Shown: piece after piece, positions 28,033-37,039 of the stretch | How positions within the stretch are numbered: the stretch's first letter is position 1 | How the letters are laid out: every line of letters starts with the position of its first letter | Source of the DNA: CALNYS01 sp942490855 | GTDB taxonomy: Bacteria > Planctomycetota > Phycisphaerae > Phycisphaerales > UBA1924 | Length of the DNA: 64,000 nucleotides | Direction of reading: 5' to 3' | Assembly: GCA_942490855.1 (NCBI GenBank) | Contig: CALNYS010000004.1 | Coordinates: 930,001-994,000, forward strand | Position numbers and translations under genes: made by a program | Notes under the pieces: generated by a model | What the model saw: the letters and a program-made list of their open reading frames with translations, nothing else | What the model was told of the DNA's origin: nothing | Databases searched by the model: none

Positions 28033-28070
28033 AGCCGACGCTTCCTGAACAAGGGAGCGTCGGCTTTTTT
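28033..28070 (+). terminator. Strong intrinsic terminator
   Basis: agccgacgct pairs perfectly with agcgtcggct, extended by tcc/gga-type pairs to about 13 bp, with a 7-base loop and a T-run from 28065 to 28070. It ends the methyltransferase transcript or a separate small RNA. Confidence 0.93.
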
Positions 28071-28139
28071 CTCGCCCTGCCCCAGAAGACGCGTCGCGTC
28101 CGCCGGGGCCCCTCACCTGTTTTTCAGAATCGCCCCGAC

Positions 28140-29126
28140 TCAGCCCACGGCGGCCGGCGTCAGGCCCATCGCCTTGCACATCGCGTCGCCCATGCTCGCG
28201 GGCGTCTCCGCGATCGCGAAGCCGGCGGCCTGCAGCGCGGCGATCTTGCTGTCCGCCCCGCCCTCGCCGCCCGAGATGATCGCGCCGGCGTGGCCCATCC
28301 GCTTCCCGGGGGGCGCCGTGCGACCGGCGATGAACGCCGCGAGCGGCTTGCTCATGTTCGCCTTCGCCCACTCCGCCGCGGCCTCTTCATCCGTGCCGCC
28401 GATCTCGCCGATCATCAGCACGCCCGCGGTCTCGGGGTCCTGCTCGAAGAGCTCCAGGCACTCGATGAAGCCGAAGCCCCGCACCGGGTCGCCGCCGATG
28501 CCCACGCACGTGCTCTGCCCGAGCCCGCGGTTGGACGTCTGCCACACCGCCTCGTAGGTCAGCGTGCCCGAGCGCGAGACGATGCCCACCGCCTTGCCCG
28601 TCGCCGATTCCGAGACGTGCGTGTTGATGTACCCGGGCATGATCCCGATCTTGCACCCGCTGTTCGTGTAGGGGTTGTCCTTGGACGTGCCCTCGCCCGT
28701 GTGCGGCCCCGGCGTGATCACGCCCGGGCAGTTCGGGCCCACGAGGATGATCCGGTCAGACGCGGGGCGCCCGCGGTTGGTCTCGTCGAGCACGTGGCGG
28801 ACCTTCACCATGTCCGCGACGGGCACGCCCTCGGTGATGGCGCAGATCACGCGGATCCCGGCGTCGATCGCCTCGAAGATCGCGTCGCCCGCAAAGGGCG
28901 GCGGGACGAAGATCATCGTCGCCTCGGCCCCCGTCGCGTCCTTCGCGTCGCGGACCGTGTTGTAGATCGGCAGCCCGTTCGCGTCGCTCTGCCCGCCCTT
29001 GCCCGGCGTCACCCCGCCCACGACCTTCGTGCCGTAGTCGAGACAGCCCTTCGTGTGCAAGGCGCCGTACGCCCCCGTGATCCCCTGGCAGATGACCTTG
29101 GTCTGGGCGTCGATGATGATGGACAT
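28140..29126 (-). CDS. sucD: Succinate-CoA ligase, alpha subunit
   Basis: SucD forms succinyl-CoA with SucC in the citric acid cycle, making ATP or GTP. The 328-residue protein opens SIIIDAQTKVICQGITG, with the CoA site, GPNCPGVITPG and the active-site phosphohistidine in GHAGAIISGG. An insertion of about 20 residues (PHTGEGTSKDNPYTNSG) after the CPGVI motif is longer than in E. coli. sucC is not adjacent, so the subunits are encoded apart. The gene is followed by no clear terminator on its strand. Confidence 0.96.
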   Translation of the reverse strand: MSIIIDAQTKVICQGITGAYGALHTKGCLDYGTKVVGGVTPGKGGQSDANGLPIYNTVRDAKDATGAEATMIFVPPPFAGDAIFEAIDAGIRVICAITEGVPVADMVKVRHVLDETNRGRPASDRIILVGPNCPGVITPGPHTGEGTSKDNPYTNSGCKIGIMPGYINTHVSESATGKAVGIVSRSGTLTYEAVWQTSNRGLGQSTCVGIGGDPVRGFGFIECLELFEQDPETAGVLMIGEIGGTDEEAAAEWAKANMSKPLAAFIAGRTAPPGKRMGHAGAIISGGEGGADSKIAALQAAGFAIAETPASMGDAMCKAMGLTPAAVG

Positions 29127-29202
29127 GGGCTGCTCCGGGAGCGTTCGGGTGAGAGGGTGAAGGGGAGAGAATAGGGCGCCGGGGGAGGGGGCTCAAAGGA
29201 GC

Positions 29203-30027
29203 TTACTCGTGGCAGGCCGTTTCGGGCGCCCACGGCAGGTGATCGCCAAAATGACGCTGATACAGGCCAAGCAGCTTGGCGAGCACCACCAGCGTGTACA
29301 CCACGATCGCCTCTGCGAGCACGGGGATCTCGAACACCCGGTAGTGCGGGCGGAAGAAGTACAACCGGTCGTTCCCACCCGCGAGGCTGACGAGGATCTC
29401 CGGGAGAAGCCGCTCAGGAATACGCGTCAGGAGCACGACCGAGATCAGACAGAGCACCGCTGCGAGCACGACGAGCAAAAGCGTGTACGCCCCCGGCGCC
29501 CGCAGCACCGCGCGGAGCAGCACGTCAACACGGAACACCATCCCAACCCCGCCCCACGCCGTCGCGATGAACCCGATCGGCACGAGCGCAAGCCCGCCCA
29601 GCCCGAGCAGCCATGAGATCACCGCCGCGTTCGCTGCGCCCACGTCCAGGTGCGGGAGGGCGAGCCGCCACGCGATCCACGGGGCGAGCAGGACCAGCAC
29701 CGTCCAGACGCCAGTGACCAACGGCTCGACGATCGAGTGCTTGTAATCGTCAAAGACGCCGTAGTCGGGCAGCTCGTCTTCCCCCGCCGCCGTCGCAGGG
29801 ATGACGTCGAGCAGATACGCGCTGAAGAGCCCGGCCGTGACCAAGGAGAATAAGGACGCCACGAGCAAGGCCATGTTCCACAGCATGGGGACGAACGACA
29901 TCACAAACGGCAGGCTGATGAGCGCCGTCGTGATCCCCACGATCGCCCAATTATGCAGGGAGCGGTTCAGGAGCAGCGCGGCCGCGGCGTCCTTCATAAA
30001 TGCTGAATGTGGGCGCATCGGCATCAC
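29203..30027 (-). CDS. Multi-pass membrane protein, paralogue of the next upstream gene
   Basis: A 274-residue protein with about six hydrophobic segments and soluble ends. It ends GLYQRHFGDHLPWAPE, which closely matches the end of the neighbouring 320-residue protein (GLYYRHFKEHFPWSAG), so the two arose by duplication. It lacks that protein's N-terminal zinc ribbon. The acidic stretch GEDELPDYGVFDDYKHS follows the second membrane segment. No known family is assigned; DUF4013-like proteins in Planctomycetes are a loose comparison only. Confidence 0.68.
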   Translation of the reverse strand: MMPMRPHSAFMKDAAAALLLNRSLHNWAIVGITTALISLPFVMSFVPMLWNMALLVASLFSLVTAGLFSAYLLDVIPATAAGEDELPDYGVFDDYKHSIVEPLVTGVWTVLVLLAPWIAWRLALPHLDVGAANAAVISWLLGLGGLALVPIGFIATAWGGVGMVFRVDVLLRAVLRAPGAYTLLLVVLAAVLCLISVVLLTRIPERLLPEILVSLAGGNDRLYFFRPHYRVFEIPVLAEAIVVYTLVVLAKLLGLYQRHFGDHLPWAPETACHE

Positions 30028-30086
30028 TCAATTCTAACAAAGCAGGCGCCGGGCTCTCGTGTCCGATCCGGAGTCCCGCGGGACGC

Positions 30087-31049
30087 TCACCCCGCCGACC
30101 ACGGGAAATGCTCTTTGAAATGGCGGTAATACAGCCCGATTGTGCGCATCGTGATCACCAGGCTCGCGACGCCGGTGAGGTTCCCGAGGACCAGCGGAAT
30201 CCAGGGGTGCCCGAGATCAATCGCAGACCCGGCGGTCCCCGCCAGCCCGGCGACCCCCGCGAGCGACATCGCCCCGATACCAACAAGGAGCATGAACCAG
30301 ATCGCGAGGTAGGGCAGGAACGCCGAGATGATCGTGCGCGCCACGATGTCAAGACGCAGCGCAGTGAGAATCCCGCCCAGCGCAGCGATCAGCATCACGC
30401 CCGGCCAGAGGAAATAGCTCAGCCCCAGCGCCCCCAGGCGCAGGGCCGGGGCGTCAGCGACGAGCCCCACCATGATCCCGGGGATCATCAGCGCCAGCGA
30501 CACGACGAGCATCTTCGCGAGCGGTGCGAGAACCGACTCCATCAGCCCGTCGAATTCGAACGGGTCGGGCAGATCATCGCTGTTGCTCGACGCGTACACG
30601 ATCACGCTGAAGCAGTACCCGGCGATCCACCCGTACATGCCGATCACAACGAAGATCCCGAGGCATCCCATGTACGGCAGCACCACCATCAGGAACGTGA
30701 TCAGCAGCGCCATGCAGAAGATCTTGATGGCGCTGTCGGGGTCCTTCCAAAACAAGAACCCGCGGAACGCATCGATCCAGAAGCCCGACGACACCGCGGC
30801 GGCCGTTGCGGACAGGGGCTGGAGCGGATCCGGCGCGTCCGCGCGCTCGGGCGTGTCGGCAAAGCTGAGCCGCGGCGGCTTGATCTCCGCGACCTCGAGC
30901 GCGTACTCGTCCGGCTGCGGCTCGCGGAGCTTCGGCAGCGTAACCCGCGCTCCGCATTTCTTGCACGCTCCGCTCCGACCCGCGAGCTCGGGTGTGTATC
31001 GGAACTGGGCGCCGCAGGCGCAGCGGTGGGTGAGCGGGTTCGTACTCAT
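30087..31049 (-). CDS. Membrane protein with N-terminal zinc ribbon
   Basis: A 320-residue protein. The first 40 residues form a zinc ribbon (CACGAQFRYTPELAGRSG and CKKCGARVTLP), a module common in planctomycete proteins. After a flexible linker come about six membrane segments (from AIKIFCMALLITFLMVVLPY onward) and the C-terminal GLYYRHFKEHFPW. The ATG at 31049 follows GGGAGCACCG. It is the upstream member of a pair of membrane paralogues on the same strand, separated by 59 bases. Function unknown. Confidence 0.7.
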   Translation of the reverse strand: MSTNPLTHRCACGAQFRYTPELAGRSGACKKCGARVTLPKLREPQPDEYALEVAEIKPPRLSFADTPERADAPDPLQPLSATAAAVSSGFWIDAFRGFLFWKDPDSAIKIFCMALLITFLMVVLPYMGCLGIFVVIGMYGWIAGYCFSVIVYASSNSDDLPDPFEFDGLMESVLAPLAKMLVVSLALMIPGIMVGLVADAPALRLGALGLSYFLWPGVMLIAALGGILTALRLDIVARTIISAFLPYLAIWFMLLVGIGAMSLAGVAGLAGTAGSAIDLGHPWIPLVLGNLTGVASLVITMRTIGLYYRHFKEHFPWSAG

Positions 31050-31236
31050 CGGTGCTCCCTGTCTGCTCACCCGCTTCCCGGTATGGGAGTCCGCAGGCCC
31101 ACGCACAAATCTAACACCGCCTTGCGTGCCCGGGGGGTCCCGAAACGCGTTCCGCGGGGCCCGCAGCCCGTATACTCCTCCCTCGCGGGTGGTGGGCCCG
31201 TGTGTGAGGCAATCCAGCGTGTGAGAGGTGGTCGCT

Positions 31237-32385
31237 GTGAAGGCAATCGTCACCGGTCAGATCGGGCTCGACAAGACGCCATACCTCGAAGAGGTCCAGA
31301 AGGTCGCCCAGCGCGCGGGCGACACCGTCGACATCTTCAGCGTCGGCAAGATGATGTACTCCGAGGCCCCCGACGTCCGCCCCGGGCGCATCCTCGGGCT
31401 GCCCCTCTCGCGCCTGCACTCGCTGCGGCGCGCCGTCTTCAAGGACATCATCAACCAGGCGCCCCAGAACGAGCACACGATCGTCAACACGCACGCCACG
31501 TTCCGCTGGCGCCACGGGCTGTTCGCCGCGTTCGACTTCGATCAGCTCCGCGAGTTCGACGCCGACGTCTTCATCTGCCTCGTGGACAACGTGGAGATGG
31601 TCCACCACCGCCTCCACAAAGAGCACGACATCGACGCGACGCTCAAGGACTGCATGGTCTGGCGCGAAGAAGAGATCCTCGCGACCGAGCTCATGGCCCA
31701 GGCCTTCGGCGGGAAGTTCTTCATCGTCGGGCGCGGGCGCGCGGCCCAGAACGCCCGCACCATCCACCGCCTCCTCTGCCGCTCGGACATGATGACCGTC
31801 TACCCGAGCTTCCCCATGAGCCACGTCGTCGGCATGCCCGACGTGCTCGCCGAGATCGACCAGTTCCGCGCCGCCCTCGCCGAGCGTTTCATCGCGTTCG
31901 ACCCGGGCGACGTGGACGAGAAGCTGATGCTCGACCACGCGATCATGGCGACCAAGGAAGGCCACGACTTCATCCAGCTCGACCCGTCCGACCCCGCCGC
32001 CACCTTCGGCAAGATGCCGGGCGACCCCGACCTCGCGTCGCGCGAGACCATCAAGGTGTCGTGCCGGGAGATCCTCGACATCGCGGGCGACATCGACGGG
32101 CAGATCTACTCCCGCGACTTCAAGCTCATCGACCAGTCGGACATGATCGTTAGCTACGTCCCGGAACTGCCCGGCGGCGTCCCCGGTCTCTCGTCGGGCG
32201 TGGAGCGGGAGCTCCAGCACGCGTGGGAGCACACGAAGGACGTCTACGTGGTGTGGAAGCCGGAGAAGAACCCGTCGCCGTTTATCACCGAGACCGCGAC
32301 GAAGATCTTCCGCTCGACCGAAGAAGCGCTCGCGCACTTCGAGTCGGCCGGGATGACGGTCAAGACGCACCTCTTCGACGGCTGA
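31237..32385 (+). CDS. Putative P-loop NTPase, adenylate-kinase-like
   Basis: A 382-residue soluble protein of uncertain function. It opens VKAIVTGQIGLDKTPYLEEV, a degenerate Walker A (GQIGLDKT with Asp in place of the usual Gly), and has DVFICLVDN as a likely Walker B strand. RWRHGLFAAFDFDQL and the C-terminal VYVVWKPEKNPSPFI recall nucleotide-kinase or nucleoside-deoxyribosyltransferase-like Rossmann folds. The GTG at 31237 is chosen because AGAGG lies eight bases upstream; a GTG at 31228 overlaps that site. Similar proteins occur in Planctomycetes as far as I recall. Confidence 0.6.
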   Translation: MKAIVTGQIGLDKTPYLEEVQKVAQRAGDTVDIFSVGKMMYSEAPDVRPGRILGLPLSRLHSLRRAVFKDIINQAPQNEHTIVNTHATFRWRHGLFAAFDFDQLREFDADVFICLVDNVEMVHHRLHKEHDIDATLKDCMVWREEEILATELMAQAFGGKFFIVGRGRAAQNARTIHRLLCRSDMMTVYPSFPMSHVVGMPDVLAEIDQFRAALAERFIAFDPGDVDEKLMLDHAIMATKEGHDFIQLDPSDPAATFGKMPGDPDLASRETIKVSCREILDIAGDIDGQIYSRDFKLIDQSDMIVSYVPELPGGVPGLSSGVERELQHAWEHTKDVYVVWKPEKNPSPFITETATKIFRSTEEALAHFESAGMTVKTHLFDG

Positions 32386-32643
32386 AACCCGCTGAGAGAG
32401 AGAAGCGGGCAGACACGGCCGCGTTCGCACGACGAGGGCGTCGCGAGAACAGGCCGGCGTTCGTGTCGCTTCGGGAGCCCTGCCTGCCTCGTCCCGCGAC
32501 GCGTCCACTCGCAAGTGGGGGGGCAGTCCGCCATCGGGTCGGGCAAGCGTCCGGAAGCAAGCGACGCCGGCCGTGATGTTCTCATCTGTATAGTTCGCAC
32601 GAACCGCCCGATGGTTTCACCCTTTTTTTGCAGAGGCCCCCGC

Positions 32644-33525
32644 GTGCCGCGTTACAAGCTCACCATCGCCTACGACGGCACGGGTTTTCACGGCTGGCAG
32701 AAGCAGTTCGCGACCGATACCCAGCTCGCCGACACCGGGTTCGCCGGGCGTCTGCTCGCAAGCGACGGCGCGCCCGACGAAGACGGACGCAAGCAGCTGC
32801 GCACGGTCCAGGCGGTCGTCGAGCAGCGCATCCGGCGCGTCTGCCGCGAGCCCGCGCAGCTCCAGGGATCGAGCCGCACCGACTCGGGCGTCCACGCGCT
32901 CGCGCAGGTCGCGGCGTTCACCCGCGAGGACGCCGACACCGGGCCCAGCGACGAGCGCCTCATCGAAGCCATCAACTCCGGTTTACCGGACGACGTCGTC
33001 GTCACCGAGTGCGACCGCGTTCCCGACGCGTTCGAGCCGATCGCCGACTGCGTGCGCAAGGGGTACCGCTACACCATCTGCGCCGGGAAGCCCGCGCCGC
33101 TGTGGACGCGGCGCTACGCCCACCACGCCGTCATGCCCCTGGACGTCCCCGCGATGGCCGCGGCCGCCGGCGAGCTCGTCGGGACCCACGACTTCGCCGC
33201 GTTTACCAACGTCGGCGCCGAGAGGGAGTCCACCGTGCGCACGGTGCTGTCGTGCGACGTGACAGAAGCAGACGGCGTGATCGCCATCGACGTCTCAGGC
33301 GACGGGTTCCTCTACAACATGGTGCGCATCATCGCGGGCACGCTCGTCGACGCCGGCCGCGGCCGCATCGACCCCGCGCGCCTCAACGAGGCACTCGCCA
33401 CCGGCGACCGACGCCTCGCGGGGCCGACGCTCCCGCCCGAGGGCCTGCGCCTCGAGTGGATGGAGCACCGCGTGGGCGACGCGCTCGTCCGCTCGCCCGA
33501 CCCGGCCTCGCCGCGCCTACGCTGA
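32644..33525 (+). CDS. truA: tRNA pseudouridine(38-40) synthase TruA
   Basis: TruA makes pseudouridine in the anticodon stem-loop of many tRNAs. The GTG at 32644 opens VPRYKLTIAYDGTGFHGWQ. The catalytic aspartate is in GSSRTDSGVHAL, and GDGFLYNMVRIIAGTLV and PEGLRLEWM are C-terminal marks. An extra segment of about 28 residues (starting FATDTQLADTGFAG) separates GWQ from the TVQ motif where most bacterial TruA proteins are contiguous. The deacetylase gene starts 21 bases after the stop. Confidence 0.95.
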   Translation: MPRYKLTIAYDGTGFHGWQKQFATDTQLADTGFAGRLLASDGAPDEDGRKQLRTVQAVVEQRIRRVCREPAQLQGSSRTDSGVHALAQVAAFTREDADTGPSDERLIEAINSGLPDDVVVTECDRVPDAFEPIADCVRKGYRYTICAGKPAPLWTRRYAHHAVMPLDVPAMAAAAGELVGTHDFAAFTNVGAERESTVRTVLSCDVTEADGVIAIDVSGDGFLYNMVRIIAGTLVDAGRGRIDPARLNEALATGDRRLAGPTLPPEGLRLEWMEHRVGDALVRSPDPASPRLR

Positions 33526-33545
33526 GAGCCCCGGAAGGAGCCGTC

Positions 33546-34229
33546 ATGGCGAACATTCTCGTGGTCGGGCCGCACCCCGACGATCAGGAACTCGGCATGG
33601 GCGCCACCATCGCCAAGCTCAGCGATCAGGGGCACAACGTCCTCCTGCTCGACCTGACCAACGGCGAGCCCACCCCCTTCGGGGACCCCAAAACCCGTGC
33701 CAAGGAAGCCGCGGCCGCGGCCGAGATCCTCGGCGTTCAACGCGTGCTCCTCGATCTCCCCAACCGAACCGTCGAACACACGCTCGATGCGCGCAAAAAA
33801 GTGGCGGGCGTCATCCGCGAGCACCAGGCGGAGATCGTCTTCACGCCCTTCTTCGAGGACGCCCACCCCGACCACCGCGCCGGCACGCGGATCGTGGAGG
33901 ACGCGCGCTTCGACGCCAAGCTCACCAAGACCGACCTCCCGGGCGAACCGATCTACCCGCGCTGGCTGTTCTACTACTACGCGACGCACCTGCGCTGGGT
34001 CGCGGACCCGACGTTCTGCGTGGACGTGACGGGGTACGTCGACCGCAAGATCGACTCCATCACCGCGTACCACACGCAGTTCGTTCTCCCGGAAAAGAAC
34101 CGGCGCGTGGTCGAGTGGGTGCGCTCGAGCGCGGACTATTTCGGATCGCGCATCGGGACGGCGGCGGCCGAGCCGTTCTTTACAAAAGAGCCCATGGGCC
34201 TCACGTCGCTGGCGGCGCTCCCGCTGTAG
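33546..34229 (+). CDS. PIG-L/LmbE family deacetylase (BshB-like)
   Basis: A 227-residue zinc-dependent N-acetylglucosamine-type deacetylase. Zinc ligands are in VVGPHPDDQELGMG near residue 10 and FEDAHPDHRAG near residue 105. The resemblance is closest to BshB1, which deacetylates GlcNAc-malate in bacillithiol synthesis, but bshA and bshC are absent, so a different sugar substrate is equally possible. GGAAGGAG precedes the ATG. Its 3' end overlaps the 3' end of the convergent aroDE gene by 29 bases. Confidence 0.85.
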   Translation: MANILVVGPHPDDQELGMGATIAKLSDQGHNVLLLDLTNGEPTPFGDPKTRAKEAAAAAEILGVQRVLLDLPNRTVEHTLDARKKVAGVIREHQAEIVFTPFFEDAHPDHRAGTRIVEDARFDAKLTKTDLPGEPIYPRWLFYYYATHLRWVADPTFCVDVTGYVDRKIDSITAYHTQFVLPEKNRRVVEWVRSSADYFGSRIGTAAAEPFFTKEPMGLTSLAALPL

Positions 34230-35803
34230 CGAGCTTCTCCCGCACCGTGCGATCAAAGAGTTCTTCGGGCGCCGCGTGACCGGTCCACGCCTCGAACTGC
34301 AGCACCGCCTGCTGCACGAACATCTCGACGCCGCTGATCGTCTTGAACCCGAGCGATCGCGCGTCGCGCAGCAGCACGGTGTCGATGGGCGTGTAGACGG
34401 TGTCGAACACCACGGCGCCGGCGGGCGCTTTGGCGAGCAGGTCCTTGGGGACGGGCGTGTCGTCGGGCGCGGGGCCGCCGGTCATGCCGACGGGCGTGGC
34501 GTTGACGATCAGGTCCGCGCCCGCGACGCCGGCGAAGAGATCGCCCACGTGCGCCACGCCGAGCTCGCTCGCGAGATCCCGCCCGTGCTCGGGTGTGCGG
34601 TTCCACAGCGTCACCGACCAACCGGATTCCTTGAGCGTCCACGCGGCCGCACGCGCGGCGCCCCCCGCGCCGAGCACGAGCGCCGTCGTCGCGCCGTCGC
34701 AGTGTTCGCCCACGCACGTCGCGATCGCGTTGGTGTCCGTGTTGATCACGCGCTCGTCGAGGAGCGTGTTCGCTGCGCCGAGATCCCGCGCGTCCGCGTC
34801 GAGGCGCCAGCCCTCTTCGGCCGCGAGGCGTGACGCGTGCTCCTTGTGGGGCAGCGTCACGCTCGCGCCCGCGAATTCAAGCTCGCGGTGCTCGCTCAGC
34901 GCGAGCACGGTCGCCTTGTAGGGCTCCCACCCCGGCGCGACGGGCAGCGGGAGGTACACGCCGTCGTGGCCCACCGACTCGAACCCCGCGTTGTGCACGA
35001 GGGGCGAGAGCGAATGCCCCACGGGGTGCCCGATCACGCCGTAGACCTTCGTGCGCCCGCCGATCGAGCGGAAGCGGTACTGCCCGAGCAGGTCCGCGAT
35101 GGTCGGCTGCCCGGGCGCCGTGGAGGAATCATCGCGCACGCTCGCGAAGGTGAGCAGCGCGCCGAACTTCCCCGCGAGCACGCGGGACATCAGCCCGAAC
35201 TCGCCCATCGCCAGCGCGATCATCGGGCGTTCGCGCTCGCTGAGGAGGTCGAACACCTCGAGGTTGTCGCGCAGGCTGCGGGCGCGGAACGCGACTTTGT
35301 GGACGCTCGCGCCGTCGATCGCGTACAACGCCGCGACGCGCCGGCTGAGGTTGTCGGGGCGCCCGTCGAAGTCGTGCATCGAGACGATCAGGCCCGGGGC
35401 CAGCGCCGTGTCGGCGTTCCGCCCGCACACCCGCTCGACCCGCTCGCGGAACGCGGGGTCCTTCTCGAGCGAGGCGAGCCTCGACGTCCAGGTACCGCGG
35501 GGGGGTGTCGAGCGCGCACAGGCGTTCGATCAGCTCGGCGCGCTCCGCGTCGTCGCCCTCGTACAGCCCGCCCTCGCTGTGCGTCCGGCAGGTGACGATG
35601 CACGGGAGCGGCGATTGCTTCACGAGCATCTCGACGGCGCTGATGCCCTCGCTGTCGCCCGCGCCGCGGAAGACGCCGTCGACGCGCCATTCGATGAGAT
35701 CGGCGCCGGCGAGGCGGGCTCGCTCGCCGTCCTCGCGCGCGAGCACGAGGTCGTCGCAGAGGATGGGGGCGCAGATCAGGGTGCGGTTCGCGTGGGGAGT
35801 CAT
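34201..35803 (-). CDS. Fused 3-dehydroquinate dehydratase/shikimate dehydrogenase (AroD-AroE), one-base frameshift
   Basis: It catalyses steps three and four of the shikimate pathway in one chain. The first frame (35803 to about 35473) encodes the type I dehydratase start, ICAPILCDDLVLA and EWRVDG. The second frame (about 35470 to 34201) resumes with LIVSMHDFDGRPDNL, the Schiff-base region VHKVAFRARS and then a full shikimate dehydrogenase (YGVIGHPVGHSLSPLVHN, LGAGGAARAAAW, NATPVGMTG). Removing one G from GAGGC (35471-35475) rejoins the frames as LDVEARSLEKD. It lies seven bases after prfA. Such fusions are known in Planctomycetes, Chlamydiae and plants. Confidence 0.88.
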
Positions 35804-35810
35804 ATGTGTT

Positions 35811-36902
35811 TTATAGCTCCGCGAGGCGGCGTTCGATCTCGCGCCGCGTGAGCGCCGCGATCAGCTCGCCGAGTTCGCCGCCCAGCAGCTTGTCGAGGTT
35901 GAAGTTCTCGCCGAGACGGTGATCGACCGCGAAGCCGTCCTTGAAGCGGTAGGTGCGGATGCGCTCGGAGCGGTCGCCCGCGCCGATCTGGCTCGAGCGC
36001 TGCTCGGCCCGCTCGCGTCGCTGCTTCTCAAGCTCGAGCTCGTAGAGGCGCGCGCGCAGGAGGCGCCACGCCTTCTCGCGGTTCTGACGCTGGCTCTTCG
36101 TTTCTTGCATGCGCACCTCGACGCCCGTCGGCTTGTGGATCAGGTGCACCGCGGTCGCGACCTTGTTGACGTTCTGCCCGCCCGGCCCCTGGCTCGTGGT
36201 GATGTGCTCGTCAACGTCCGCCGGGCTGATCTCCAGCTGCACCTTGCTCGGCTCAGGCAGGGAGGCGACCGTCGCGGTGGAGGTGTGCACGCGTCCCTGC
36301 GCCTCGGTCGCGGGCACCCGCTTCACGCAGTGGACCCCGGCCTCGTGCGCGAGCTCCGCCCACGCGCCCTCGCCCGTGACCGTCGCGCTCGCGTGCTTGA
36401 TCCCGCCGACCTCGCTCTCGCTGAAGTCCATCGTCTCGAACGACCACCCCCGCGTCTGCGCGTAGCGCTGGTACATCTCGAAGAGCTCGCTCGCCCACAG
36501 CCCCGCCTCGTCCCCGCCCACGCCCGCGCGGACTTCCAGGATCACCGACGCCACCGCGCGGTCGTCCGTCGTGACGAGGTCCGCGAGGATCTGCTCGATC
36601 AGCCCCGTCGCCTTCTCGCGCAGAGCGGGGAGTTCCTCCCGGGCCATCTCGGCGAGCTCGGCGTCATCGCCCGAAAGCGCCGCCTCGAGCTCCGCGCCCT
36701 CCGCGACGGTCTTCTTGAACCGCTCGTACTGGGTCGCGACGGGCTGGATCGCCGCCCGCTGGGTGGACAGCTCCCGAACCCGCTCGTGGTCGGCGAGCAC
36801 CGCCGGGTCGCTCAGCTCCGCGTCCAGCGAAACCAGCCGTCCGGTCAGCTCATCGAGCTTCGCGAGCACCTGGGGCGGGATATCAGCATCGAGCGAGGGC
36901 AT
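35811..36902 (-). CDS. prfA: Peptide chain release factor 1
   Basis: RF1 reads UAA and UAG stop codons and triggers peptide release. The 363-residue protein has the codon-recognition motif VPATEAQGRVHTSTATV (PAT), the universally required GPGGQNVNK and RSERIRTYRFKDGFAVDHR, which together separate it from RF2. Length is normal. No prmC methylase gene is adjacent. The aroDE gene starts seven bases downstream on the same strand. Confidence 0.97.
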   Translation of the reverse strand: MPSLDADIPPQVLAKLDELTGRLVSLDAELSDPAVLADHERVRELSTQRAAIQPVATQYERFKKTVAEGAELEAALSGDDAELAEMAREELPALREKATGLIEQILADLVTTDDRAVASVILEVRAGVGGDEAGLWASELFEMYQRYAQTRGWSFETMDFSESEVGGIKHASATVTGEGAWAELAHEAGVHCVKRVPATEAQGRVHTSTATVASLPEPSKVQLEISPADVDEHITTSQGPGGQNVNKVATAVHLIHKPTGVEVRMQETKSQRQNREKAWRLLRARLYELELEKQRRERAEQRSSQIGAGDRSERIRTYRFKDGFAVDHRLGENFNLDKLLGGELGELIAALTRREIERRLAEL

Positions 36903-37039
36903 CGCGGCAGGGTAGCGGCGCTCGGGGCGTGGGGGGACTCCGGGGAATGGCGGAACCGGGGGCGGGGTCGTACGGATGAAGGGGTGTTATTCCTCATCAT
37001 CCGGGCTCTTGCTCGGCGTCATCCCGAAAAGGGCACACC

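Noticed and set aside
28140..31253. A citric-acid-cycle operon around sucD
   Set aside because: sucC and other cycle genes are not adjacent; neighbours are unknown membrane proteins on the same strand with gaps and no shared promoter evidence.
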